A stretch of DNA of 64,000 bases from Limanda limanda (taxonomy: Eukaryota; Chordata; Actinopteri; Pleuronectiformes; Pleuronectidae), in assembly GCF_963576545.1 (NCBI RefSeq), contig NC_083636.1, forward strand, positions 4,654,856 through 4,718,855, read 5' to 3'. The notes under the pieces were generated by a model. The model did not search any database, was not told the origin of the DNA, and saw only the letters and a list, made by a program, of their open reading frames with translations. Positions 23,005-34,152 of the stretch are shown here, piece by piece (position 1 is the first letter of the stretch; each line of letters starts with the position of its first letter). Both the position numbers and the translations under genes were made by a program.

Positions 23005-23591
23005 CTTGTTGTGCTACAATCAGGACTTCCGAGCTACATTCGCTCGTCGGGTTCAGGTTACAGATCCTGTGCATGATGCCCAAAAGCTCGCCGATTTGGG
23101 ACTACGCTGACTACGGCTGCTACTGTGGAAAGGGAGGCTCTGGCACGCCTGTGGACAAGCTGGACAGGTCGTGATTCATTCACTCTCTCTCTACCATGAC
23201 ATACAAACGCCTTTTCTCCCTGTCTGAACACTTGTGTTGTCAAACCTGCGGGTGCTGCGAAGTGCACGACAACTGTTATGGTGACGCCGAGAAGCTCGAG
23301 GCATGCTCGTCCATTGTCAACTGGCCTTACTTCAATTTTTACTCCCATGACTGTGCCAAAAGAAGCAAGATGATCACCTGTGCCGGTGAGTGCACCGAGA
23401 CGACAAGAGCGTGAAGTCATTAAAGAAGGAGAAATAACCTCCTAACCACCTTGTGCACTTTCTCCTCCTCAGAGAACAACAACGCCTGTGAGATGTTCAT
23501 CTGCGAGTGTGACAGGAAGGCCACTGAGTGTTTCGCCAGATCGCCTTATAACCCCGAGAACAAGCGACTGCCCAGCGACCAATGTCAGTAG
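23005..23591 (+). pseudogene. pla2g1b-like: pla2g1b copy C: no exon 1 and mutated splice acceptor
   Basis: Exon 2 at 23005-23167, exon 3 at 23252-23385 and exon 4 at 23473-23591 are all open and keep the calcium loop (YGCYCGKGG), [11 protein letters not shown] and [13 protein letters not shown]. But promoter and exon 1 are missing: the DNA jumps from GAAATCA just beyond the Harbinger-like element straight into intron 1 (about 22920). The exon 3 acceptor, CTGCAG in the other copies, is CTGCGG here, so the AG is lost. Class of copy B ([11 protein letters not shown]). Open frames suggest recent inactivation. Poly(A) signal 23968-23973. Confidence 0.88.
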
Positions 23592-24029
23592 AAGACTTCT
23601 GCAGTTAATCGAACACAGGATCCACTCCCACACACGCACACCCATCACTGAGCTCTCAGGAGCGGCAGCAGTTTGTTTCGTCCCCTCATTGAAATACTCC
23701 ACTGACTTTGTACTGTCACATTCTCAAGGTCATGGTTTTCTTTTCTCCTTCTTTCTCTGCGCTGCACCTCTATTGTTAGCTGTGGATCTGTATCCTGACA
23801 AGAAAGAAGTAGATCTGCATCTATCATTAACTGATGCCCGGTTATTCACCGGTATAATCCTAACTCAAGTTTCCAATAGAGGGCGCTCTCATCTTGCTCT
23901 TGAGGTTTACAGACTGTAGACTTTAATATTGGCAATTTATCAAATTATACAAATGCTTGCAGTACTCAATAAAGGTGATAATACAAATTATTAGGTTTGT
24001 GTGTGTGTGAATTTATAGAGTTTTTGTAT

Positions 24030-24618
24030 TAGACCGCATGTCTTTTGTTCTGGAGAAAACTAGTGCCTCCAGAACTCAGTCTCCCAGGGTGCTACATTGT
24101 CATACAGAGGTGTGAAAACCGACCGGAGACACTAGTGTCAACCACCATTGGTCACTCTGAGTCCCTTGACCAATGAGATCACCAAGCCAATAGAAGGCCA
24201 GGTCTCCCCCTCTTTTTCCTCTTTCCATGCACCTTTCTAAGAGGAGCACACCGCTCTTCCTCGACCTTTTTCAACGAACCTTCTCAGAGGAGAAGGGTGG
24301 CTGTCCAGCTCACTCTTTAAACTCAAATCAACCTAACGGAGAAGAGGTGCAGCTTGCAGCCCACCTCAATAAGGAAACCTCCTCCCAATCAAAGCTCTAC
24401 CAACCTTCAAGCGGCGACGCGATGTCCTGCCGGAGAACTTCCAACAGCAACTGAGCTGCAACGCACAACAGAACCACAAAGGCAGGAGTCACAAAACCAG
24501 CAAGACGACTTCACAGAACTTCAAACAGCACAGCACAGGGGGGTGGGGTGGGGGGGGCAACTTCCATTTTGGAAGCACGCTGACTCACACAGACACACAC
24601 ACGCATACTAACATACAC
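24030..24618. repeat. unidentified repeated segment, copy 2
   Basis: Match to 11110-11602, with an extra stretch near 24455-24550. It carries the empty site for the hAT element (CATCTTTATATATTAAG). Confidence 0.65.
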
Positions 24619-24994
24619 ATCTTTATATATTAAGTACACCGTTAGGAATTTGTGTTTTTATACCTTATTATATTCATAATAAATGTTTTTCTTTCACATT
24701 GTTTTTTATTAATGTTGCATAAGTAAATGTTGCCAAATTTGTTGCCAAACACTCACAAATTGTTGAGTGTTTGTTATGATGCAAGTTTATAGGCTGGTGT
24801 TAGAAAAGTTGAGCTTATCTAGACACGCAGCTCAAACACAGTCACACAACAAAACCACAACCACAACGCAGTTTGGCAACGCACTCGCCACAGTCCAAGC
24901 GAAGAGGAAACTTTTCGGTTGAAGCTTCGTATGTGTGAGAGCTGTGTTACTGACAAGCTGCTGTCAACATGTTTGTATTGTTAATGATCTAAAG

Positions 24995-25188
24995 CAGTGG
25001 ACCCAAACTTTTTACAGTCCCGTACCCCTTCAGATATTCAATCTCCAGCTACGTACCCCCCACAGCGCGTGCGATAGGACACGAAAGATTGTGAGCTATG
25101 CAAAACGCAAATCAAATATTTCCCGCTTACCCCCTGAACCACTTTGTGTACCCCTGGGGGTACACATACCCCAGTTTGGGAACCAATG
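24995..25188. mobile_element. hAT-type MITE, copy 2
   Basis: Flanked by a perfect 8-bp duplication ATCTAAAG (24987-24994 and 25189-25196). Same element as at 14409 and 52326. Confidence 0.85.
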
Positions 25189-26304
25189 ATCTAAAGGACT
25201 GAAATTATGACTTGAAACATCAATATGTGTTTGTCACATGTTGGTGTCTTGGTGTAACAGCCGTGAATAAAAAGACGATCTTCTGCATTCTGCTGTTGTC
25301 TCTGAATCGACGTGGTGATGATTTGTTGATGAGAAGATGCTCGACATTCGGATAAATTGCTGTGTAATTAAATTTATTGTGTTGTTGAGCGTTTGACTCG
25401 TGCTGGTTCATGCACATTTTCCATTTGGAGAGATATTTGTATTAAAGATCCTGTTACAGTTCAAATCCAGGTGTAGTTTGAGTTGTGTGTGTTGTTAGCT
25501 TCAATCAAACACTGTTTATTTCGAAAAAGGAGATCAGTAGTTTGGACTAATCTCTGATAAACAAGGCAGCGTCTTCTGAAATGTTTAAAACATGAAATTG
25601 ACAAACAGCCTCAGACGACAAGAGAGAGTTGGAAGAAAACTGGGAGAAATGAGCTTTACTCAGAAAGACTGAGGAGAGGACTCATGGAATTAGTTATGAA
25701 AACAGAGAATGGAGTCACTGAAAGAGGTGCAGCAACCAAACCATTAATTTCTTTCTTTCTTTATATGATTATATATTAGTTGAAAATATAAAAACCTTTT
25801 TCTTGTTAAAGGAAAAAGAAAAGAAACAGAGTTATTCAGCTTTTTAATGACTTGACTCACGATTAATTGGAATACAAACATACATTACTTTTTAACAATA
25901 TTTCCAATGAAACCTGGATGAGAACAACTTACCACACTCATGTATCAATCTCCTAGTTTTGCATCAATACTGAAGAAACCCACTTTATTTTATTATATAT
26001 ATATATAATTTTATCTTTAAATGTCTCTTTTTCTTTAGTTATAATACAGCACAATACACTGGCCACTGTAAGAAATCACACTTTTACAGATAAAGAGTAG
26101 AAAGTTCCACAGTATGAATCCATTCTCTCACCCAGTTAACATCGCTGTGTGGTCACTGAGCTGCTGAACTATGACTTCACAGAAAAGTTAAGCGCGTAGG
26201 AGTTTTTTTCTTGAATGTTGGTTCCTGTTTGAATCTCTGATGCTTGATATGAGGAGGACCTGAACTTTGAGCTGGAGCTGTGTCTGAAGGTCTTGACTCG
26301 CAGG

Positions 26305-27073
26305 ATGAACGCCCTCCAGACTCTGTTTCTCTTGGCCACCGGCCTCTCTGTGGGTGAGTACAACTTCACAGAAAGCTTCACCCCCCATCTCCCTTTTGGA
26401 GAAATACAGTATTTGTGATTCATCTGCATGTGCGGCGATTGATGCTCCTTCTAGTCCTGTATAACCAGATCTTTCATCCTTCCAGCTTGCTGTGGTCCAA
26501 GGGCACCAATCCAAAGGAGGGCGCTTAACCAGTTCAGGACAGAAATCCAGTGCCTGATGTCTGACAGCTCGCCGGTTTTGGACTACTATGACTACGGCTG
26601 CTACTGTGGATATGGCGGCTCTGGCACGCCTGTGGACAAGCTGGACAGGTTGTGATTCATTCACTCTCTCTCTCTCTCTGTCATGAAATAAAAACGCCTT
26701 TTCTCCCTGTCTGAACACTTGTGTTGTCAAACCTGCAGGTGCTGCCAAGTGCATGACAAGTGTTATGGTGACGCCATGCAGCACAACGCATGCTGGCCCA
26801 TCATCGACAACCCTTACACCGAGTTCTACGCCTACAGATGTGCCAAACAAAGCAAGATGATCACCTGTGGCAGTGAGTCCACCGAGACCAGCGTGAGGTT
26901 ATTAAAGAAGAAGAAATAACCTCCTAACCACCTTGTGCACTTTCTCCTCCTCAGAGGACAACGACGCATGTGAGATGTTCATCTGCGAGTGTGACGGGAA
27001 GGCTGCCGAGTGTTTCGCCAGATCGCCTTATTACCCCGAGAACAAGCGACTGCCCAGTGAACGATGTCAATAG
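26305..27073 (+). CDS. pla2g1b-like: secreted phospholipase A2, group IB type (copy D, intact)
   Basis: Exons 26305-26353, 26486-26648, 26739-26872 and 26955-27073 give 154 residues. Signal peptide [17 protein letters not shown], then a propeptide ending in QRR before [11 protein letters not shown], the classical group IB arrangement cut after Arg. Calcium loop [14 protein letters not shown], catalytic [11 protein letters not shown], and [12 protein letters not shown], ending SERCQ. All splice sites are GT-AG; exon 3 ends GGC A|GTGAGT, so the junction codon is Lys. It differs from copy H at about three residues in exons 2 and 4. The TATA-like box is weak (TGATATAAGG). Poly(A) signal 27467-27472. 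Confidence 0.93.
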
Positions 27074-27840
27074 AAGACTTCTGCAGTTAATCGAACACAG
27101 GATCTACTCCCACACACGACACACCCATCACTGAGCTCTCAGGAGCGGCAGCAGCTTGTTTCGTACGCTCATTGAAATACTCACACTGACTTTGTACTGT
27201 CACATTCTCAAGGTCATGGTTTTCTTTTCTCCTTTCTCTGTGCTGCGTCTCTATTTTTCGCTGTGGATCTGTATCCTGACATGAAACACCAGTAGATCTG
27301 CATCTCTACTGATGCCCAGTTATTCACCAGTATGATCCGAACTCAAGTTTCCACTAGAGGGCGCTCTCATGTAGCTCTTTCTTCACTTGCTTGCTGAAAG
27401 TAGTTTATAGACTGTAGACTTTAATATTGGCAAATTAATCAAATTATACAAATGCTTGCAGTACTCAATAAAGAAGATACAAACAATTATTCAGTTTCTG
27501 TGTGTGAATTTATAGAGTTTTTATATAATTTGTGAAGTATTCAGTTGTATATTATTTTATACCTTGGTTAATGATGTCATCTTAATATAGTTGCAGTGTT
27601 GTGGTCCGTTGCCATTTCAGTCAAGTGTCCGAGCACATTGCTAGTTTGGACCAAGACGACGTAGTTGAGACCACAGCAAATTATTATGTTATCATGAATT
27701 AACTTGGTCTAAACTTTAAAATAACTGCACTACGATAGTAAACATTTATTTTTGGGTAGAATGTACACACATTGTATGTATCCTGATCAGGTTCAATGTT
27801 CACACTTACCACACGATAATGTATCGGAAGAATAATACAT

Positions 27841-28213
27841 ACATTACTATAATGTTCATAAAAATATCAACTAGAGAAAAAATACATATTTAAATTGTGA
27901 TCAAAAAAGAAGACGCAACATATGATACAAAGTGGGAATCAATCAACACAGGAAGCAAAAAAATGGAGGAACATATAAAAAGTTAAGAAATTAACCTGTT
28001 GGTTTGACTTGTTTAGACTTTATTTAAACCTGCAGACGTTGAATCGTGGAGTTTGTCAGATTCGTTGCGAGAGACAGAAATACCTGTGATTGTTGTAAAT
28101 ATTTAATGAGCTGACCTCGTTTAGGGAAGCTCCTCCAGATTAGTGTGCATTATGTGTGCAGCAGTTTGCTCCATCAGTCTCTGGCTCCCTCTCTTTCTCT
28201 CCTCTCACACATC

Positions 28214-28301
<88 letters not shown>

Positions 28302-29800
28302 CCAGCAGCCACATCGGCAGTGAGCGAGCCACATTTACACAACATGAACAAAAACCAACACACATGAACCAGCAGATCATTTCAGATTGTCAGTGTTCTC
28401 TCTGTAAACACAACCTTCGTGCAACATGGTGCTTTGTTGTGTCTGGCTCGCTGCTCTGGGGCCAACGGGCAAAAGTTCCCTGGACTCATGTTTTGAAATA
28501 AAAAAATAAATCATGCGACCTCGAGCTGGGACAGAGTTTTATTGACACGATATTGAAGTGGGTCAAACGAGTGTTTGTCTTTCAGGTGCACGGGGGTTGA
28601 ACCTGCAACGCTTCGGGCCTCGATATTCAAGAGGAGGCTCCTGTAGGAGGGGGTCGTCCGAATGTGGAGCAGGGATCACATGTCACAAACATTTACATGG
28701 AACATGGTGGCAGCTCAACACGGGAAACTTATACATATATATATATATATATTTGAATATGTCGACCATTGAGCTGCTGTGTTTCTCTTTATTTCGTAAA
28801 GTCTGTTTCTTCACATTGATCTGTTTCTTTAATTACTGCGTATGTACTTAATGAACTTCTTCATTTCCTGCAACATTTAATGTACAGATAGCAAAATAAA
28901 CCACTTAATTTCCCATGATGCATCTTCTCTGCATTGCTTCTGTGCGGTCTGACCTCACAGCACACTTCCCGCTCCTCGCGGCACAGTTAAATCATTTACA
29001 GCGCGGCCAGAAATTATATCTGTGCATGTGTGAGTGTGTTTGTCACGATTCAGACGAAAAGCTTGACTCCTCTCCAGAACCAGCGGAGTCACCTTCAGCG
29101 CTGAGACGAGTGGAGCTGACGGGTCCGAGTGGAAACACGTCTGCTCAGGACGTTCTCCCTGCCGGAGCCACCTCTGAGCCAGATGGACTCAAACAAGCTC
29201 CTGGCTTTAGGCTTGAAAGTTAAACATCTACACAGAAACAGCCCCTTTAAAAAATGGAAACAGGTTTATCTTGTACAGCTATTAAAAACATATCTTTTGC
29301 TCTATTAGACAGTTTGATATATTGTCGGATAAAGAAATCTCTTCTGTCCTTATACTGCACTTATAGAGAGTTTCTGGTGCAAAATAAGAAATATGATGTG
29401 AAAAGTAACTAAAAAATAGTTTGTAAAATTGCTTTAAAAACTAAATTAGTTGAAAATGAAGGAGACATTGTATTTCCTCATAATGAAAACTTGTATTAAA
29501 TTGATTTAATAGGTGTTGTGTTTTAGTGCAAACCTCTTTGCAGTTATTATTTCTCTGATAATGTCGCAGCCTCTCTCAACAAAATTAAAAGTATCTGTTC
29601 AGTATATTAAGAAAAGTGACCCTTTTCTCTGAGGTTTCTTAGTACGGCAAAACGAATGGAAGAAAGGAAATATTGACGTTTAGTAACTGGATATGGGAAA
29701 TTGTAGCTCAAATATTTGATATGAGATGGAAGAGGAAACAGGAATTGGATATTGTTTTAGTAAAAACAAGGATAGAAGACGAGAGGAGGTGGAAAGAAGA
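27841..29800. other. noncoding segment unique to the D/H duplication
   Basis: About 2 kb absent from the other modules, present again at about 55200-57110. It holds a CA microsatellite and short ORFs, one of 102 codons at 28915-29223 with a 101-codon counterpart at 56239-56544. I do not recognise the product, and the match between the two is no better than in the DNA around them, so I do not call a gene. Confidence 0.5.
28207..28299. repeat. (CA)n microsatellite
   Basis: Long CA run with a few CAAACA interruptions; shorter counterpart at 55554-55616. Confidence 0.95.
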
Positions 29801-29802
29801 AC

Positions 29803-30057
29803 AAATACATATTTTATTTTATCATATTGCATTACATTGCATATTGCAAATTGACATTGCTCTCCTGTTTTGCATTTAACTTTACTTTTTATATCTTTTT
29901 ATCTTTTATATCTTTTTATTTTATACATTGTTTTTTTTTCTTATGTGTGTTGTATTTATTGTGTTTTTATGTTTTTATGTTCATTGTATGCACCAACAAC
30001 CAGAGCAAAATCCAGGTTGGTGTAAACCCACTTTGCAATAAATACATTCTGATTCTG
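29803..30057 (+). mobile_element. 5'-truncated LINE 3' end
   Basis: Sequence absent from the sister copy (about 57115), where AGAACAAAATATAACTTTAAG is uninterrupted. It ends in AATAAA followed by an ATTCTGATTCTGA tail, typical of fish LINE 3' ends. No coding part remains. Confidence 0.6.
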
Positions 30058-30165
30058 AAAATAGAAACTTTAAGATGAAGAAACCCACTTTAATTTATCA
30101 TATACAGTATATTATTTTATTTATAAATGTCTCTTTTTCTTTAGTTATAATACATGACACTGTAA

Positions 30166-30937
30166 GAACTCTGTTTCTCTTGGCCGCCAGCCTCTCTGTG
30201 GGTGAGTACAACTTCACAGAAAGCTTCACCCTAGATCTCACTTGTGGATAAAGTATTTGTGATTCATCTGCATGTGCGGTGGTTGATGCTCCTTCTAGTC
30301 CTGTATGACCATATTTCTCATCCTTCAACCTTGTTGTGCTTCAGCCCTGTCTCAGCATCGCGTATCGCTCCTCGATTTCAAGAACCAGATAGAGTGCGGG
30401 ATGTACAGCCGGCCGGCTTGGTACTACGCTGACTACGGCTGCTGGTGTGGAAAGGGCGGCTCTGGCCTGACTGTGGACCGTTTGGACAGGTCGTGTTTCA
30501 TTCACTTTCTCAGCTCAGTGCTACCTTGACAAAAAAATGCAAATTCGCCCTGTCTGAACACTTGTGTTGTCAAACCTGCAGGTGCTGCAAAGCGCATGAC
30601 CTGTGTTGGCGTTTCGCCATTAATCACCCCCAATGTAGGTTCATATTGGACCTCCCTTACTTCAGGTCCTACGACTACAGGTGTAACCCAGGAACTGGGG
30701 AGGTCACCTGTCTCGGTGAGTGCACCGAGACGACAAGAGTGTGAGGATTATTAAAGAAGAAGAAATCAACTCCTAACCACCTTGTGCACTTTCTCCTCCT
30801 CAGGGACCAACAACGAGTGTCAGGCGTTCATCTGCGAGTGTGACAAAGGGGCCGCCAATTGTTTTGCCACATCGACTTATGACAACCAGTACTGGAACTG
30901 GCCCAAAACCCGATGTCAAAGACGATCTTCTGTGTAA
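30166..30937 (+). pseudogene. pla2g1b-like: pla2g1b copy E: divergent PLA2 without start codon
   Basis: Promoter, start codon and the first codons of exon 1 are deleted; CACTGTAAG joins straight to AACTCTGTTTCTC, leaving 30166-30201. The usual exon 2 acceptor is lost (CAAC for CCAG), but an in-frame TTCAG 15 nt further on opens exon 2 at 30345-30489. Exon 3 is 30582-30715 and exon 4 is 30804-30937. The protein is the most diverged class: YGCWCGKGG (Tyr28 to Trp), CCKAHDLCW (Tyr52 to Trp, His48 and Asp49 kept) and ICECDKGAANCF. The normal stop is gone because a deletion joins exon 4 to flanking DNA; TAA follows five codons later. Copy J is its relative. Confidence 0.85.
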
Positions 30938-31326
30938 AGGTCTCTTTTTTTTTAATCGCTGCTGTTGTCTCAGAATCGACTTGGTGATGATTTAATGATG
31001 AGAAGATGCTCAGCATTCAGATAAATTGCTGTGTCATTAAATGAAATGTGTTGTTGAGCCTTTGACTCGTGCTGGTTCATGCACATTTTCCATTTTGAAA
31101 GATATTTGTATTAAAGATCCTGTCACAGTTCAAATCCTTGTGCAGTTTGAGTCGTGTGTGTTGTCAGCTTCTATCAAACACTGTTTATTTGCAAAAGGCG
31201 ATGAGTAGTTTGGACTAATCTCTGATGAACCAGACAGCGGCTTCTGAAATGTTTAGAACATGAAATTGACAAACAGCCTCAGACTACCTGTCCTATGAGC
31301 TGGTGACGGGGCGTGCCCCCCGAGGG

Positions 31327-31335
31327 TATATATAA
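31327..31335 (+). promoter_or_regulatory. TATA box of copy F
   Basis: TATATATAA preceded by GGTGACGGGG and a GC-rich stretch, about 53 bp before the start codon. The same block stands before copies I and J. Confidence 0.75.
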
Positions 31336-31387
31336 GGAGGACCTGAACCTTGAGCTGGACTTGTGTCTGAAGGTCTTGACTCGCAGG

Positions 31388-32117
31388 ATGAACGCCCTCC
31401 GAACTCTGTTTCTCTTGGCCGCCGGCCTCTCTGTGGGTGAGTACAACTTCACAGAAAGCTTCACCCCCCATCTCACTTGTGGATAAATACAGTATTTGTG
31501 ATTCATCTGCATGAGCGGCGGTTGATGCTCCTTCTAGTCCTGTATAAACAGATTTTTCATCCTTCCAGCTTGTTGTGCTCCAGCCCTGTCTATCAACAGC
31601 AAGTCACTCTACCATTCTCAGCAAATGATGCAGTGCACAATGCCCGGCAGCTGGCCGATTAGGGACGACTCTGGCACGCCTGTGGACGAGCTGGACAGGT
31701 CTTGCTTCATTCTCTTTCTCTCTACCGTGACATAAACACACCTTTTCGCCCTGCCTGAATACTTGTGTTGTCAAACCTATAGGTGCTGCCACGTGCACGA
31801 CAAGTGTTACGATGACGCCCTGGAGCACCACCCATGCCGCACCATCTTCCACAGACCTTTCAAGTTATACTCCTATAACTGTGACGAAGCGAGCAAGATG
31901 ATCACCTGTGGCAGTGAGTGCACCAAGAGGACAAGAGCGTGAGGTCATTAAAGAAGAAGAAATAACCTCATAACCACCTTCTGCACTTTCTCCACGTCAG
32001 AGGACAACAACGCAGGTGAGATGTTTATCTGCGAGTGTGACAGGAAGGCCGCCGAGTGTTTCGCCAAATCGACTTAACAACGATCACTATAACCTGCCCG
32101 GCCACCAATGACAGTAG
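31388..32117 (+). pseudogene. pla2g1b-like: pla2g1b copy F: calcium loop deleted
   Basis: Exon 1 31388-31436 is intact. Exon 2 (31569-31700) has an in-frame deletion that removes the whole calcium loop: [13 protein letters not shown] replaces the usual [17 protein letters not shown]. Exon 3 31783-31913 keeps CCHVHDKCYDD and is one codon short. Exon 4 starts at 32001, has a Cys changed to Gly (NAGEMF), and a small deletion near 32075 creates an early TAA (AKST then stop). Without the loop it cannot bind calcium in the normal way. Dead copy with a good TATA promoter. Its 3' flank runs straight into the leader of copy G. Confidence 0.88.
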
Positions 32118-32262
32118 AAGACCTCTGCAGTTAATCGAACACAGGATCCACTCATCACTGAGCTCTCAGGAGCGGCAGCAGCTTGTTTCGTCCGCTCATT
32201 GAAATACTCACACTGACTTTGTAGGAGGACCTGAACTGTGTCTGAAGGTCTCGACTCGCAGG

Positions 32263-33199
32263 ATGAACGCCCTCCGAACTCTGTTTCTCTTGGCCGCCGG
32301 CCTCTCTGTGGGTGAGTACAACTTCACAGAAAGCTTCAGCCCCCATCTTCAAAGTATTTGTGATTAATCTGCATGTGCGGTGGTTGATGCTCCTTCTAGG
32401 CCTGTATAACCAGAATTCTCATGCGTCCACCTTGTTGTACTTCAGCCCTGTCTCGCCGTGGCAGGGCGATCCCCCAGTTCCAGCAAATGATCCTTTGCAC
32501 GATGCCCGACAGTTCGCCGATTAGGGACTACGCTGACTACGGCTGCTACTGTGGAAAGGGCGGCTCTGGCACGCCTGTGGACGAGCTGGACAGGTTGCGA
32601 TTCATTCACTCTCTCAGCTCAGAGCTATCATGACATACAAAGTCTTTTCTCCCTCTGAACACTTGTGTTGTCACACCTGCAGGTGCTGCGAAGTGCACGA
32701 CAACTGTTATGGTGATGCTCAGCAGCACGACAAATGCTTGTCGATCTTCGACAGCCCTTACATCGAGTGGTACACCTGGAGCTGTGACGAAGCAAGCAAG
32801 ACGGTCACCTGTGACGGTGAGTGAACAGAGATGACAAGAGCGTGAGGTTATTAAAGAAGAAGAAATAACCTCCTAACCACCTTGTGCGCTTTCTCCTCCT
32901 CAGAGATAGACAACGGCGAATGTGAGCAGTTCATCTGCGAGTGTGACAGGAAGGCCGCCGAGTGTTTCGCCAGATCGCCTTATAACAACGATCACTATAA
33001 CCTGCCCAGCGACCGATGTCAGTCGAATACTTCTGCATTTAATCAAACACAGGATCCACTCCCACACACGACACACTCATCACGGAGCGGCAGCAGCTTG
33101 TTTCGTCCGCAAATACTCACACTGACTTTGTACTGTCACATTCTCAAGGTCATGTTTTTCTTTTCTCCTTCTTTCTCTGCACTTTATCTCTATTGTTAG
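32263..33199 (+). CDS. pla2g1b-like: secreted phospholipase A2, group IB type (copy G), stop codon lost
   Basis: Exons 32263-32311, 32446-32593, 32683-32816 and 32904-33199. The standard exon 2 acceptor is mutated (CCACC for CCAGC), but an in-frame TTCAG 15 nt downstream serves instead. The rest is sound: [15 protein letters not shown] at the propeptide junction, [36 protein letters not shown] and SDRCQ. The TAG after SDRCQ in the other copies is TCG here, so the frame runs on for 58 codons to 33199, giving about 208 residues with a hydrophobic end ([17 protein letters not shown]). Its promoter is only about 150 bp of DNA downstream of copy F and has no TATA box; transcription is doubtful. 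Poly(A) signal 33535-33540. Confidence 0.75.
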
Positions 33200-33499
33200 C
33201 TGTGGATCTGTATCCTGACTAGAAACACCAGTAGATCTGCATCTCTCATTAACTGATTCACGGTTATTCACGGGTATGATCTTAACTCAAGCTTCCAATA
33301 GAGGGCGCTCTCATGAAGCTCTTTCTTCCCTTGAAATCAATGGTTTTGTGCACCTTGGGCATATCTGTGATGAAAAAGTAAAGATTTTAACCATTCTTGC
33401 AAAAAAAAGGCTTTTCTCACTGTTTCCATCGCTTTTGTGCACTTTGAACATTAGAAGAAGAGAAACCAGTTAGTTAACAGACTGTAGACTTTAATATTG

Positions 33500-34105
33500 G
33501 CAATTTCTCAAATTATACAATGCTTGCAGTACTCAATAAAGAAGATTAAAAAAATGATTCAGTTTGTGTGTGTGAATTTATAGACTTTTTGTATTATTTG
33601 TGAAGTATTCAGTTGTATAAATCCTTTTATAGCTTTTATATATTTTAGACCAAAACCAGAGCAAATTATTATGTTATCATGAATTAACTTGGTCTAAACT
33701 TTAAATTAATCGCACTACGATAGTAAACATTTATTTTTGTGTAGAATGAACACACAGTGTGTGTATCTTGATCAGGTACAACGTTCGCACTTACGACACG
33801 ACAATGTATTGTAAGAATAATACATACATTACTATAATGTATAATGTTAATGCGTACACATACATTTGGATCATCTCTGCAGTTTTGATGCACTGATATA
33901 TCACTGATATCCTCCTTAATCTACACAGTGTAAATACAGTGGACTAATTCAGAGTCAAACGCAGTGACTGAGTATAAAAATGGATGACGCATCTCCACTT
34001 CCTTCTCTTTTGCAGAAAAACACTTGAACGTACATTTTGTAAAAAAATTGAAACCATCTTTTGGAAAAACATATTGAGCATGCACATGGACTTTTATGTC
34101 TAGGT
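33500..34105. repeat. flanking module after copy G
   Basis: Matches 48560-49125 after copy I. With inserted elements removed, 33500-46257 corresponds to 48560-50560, so this stretch provides empty sites for the insertions listed below. Confidence 0.75.
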
Positions 34106-34152
34106 CAGGGGTCGGCACCCTGCGGCTCTGGAGCTGCGTGCGGCTCTTCAGT

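Larger units (their letters stand above)
24663..29800. repeat. recent segmental duplication, left copy (contains gene D)
   Basis: Runs parallel to 51993-57110 with only scattered differences, from CCTTATTATATTCATAATAAATG through gene D to the AGAACAAA stretch at about 29800. The two copies share the MITE, the gene, the CA microsatellite and the following 2 kb. This is the youngest gene duplication in the window that I can see. Confidence 0.85.

Noticed and set aside
26188..26850. 220-codon minus-strand ORF across pla2g1b copy D
   Set aside because: It is the antisense shadow of exons 1-3 and introns of copy D; similar antisense frames occur over copies A, C, H and I.
28143..28501. His-Thr rich ORFs (and Cys-Val on the other strand)
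   Set aside because: Translations of the CA/GT microsatellite, as also at 39183-39515 and 55483-55817.
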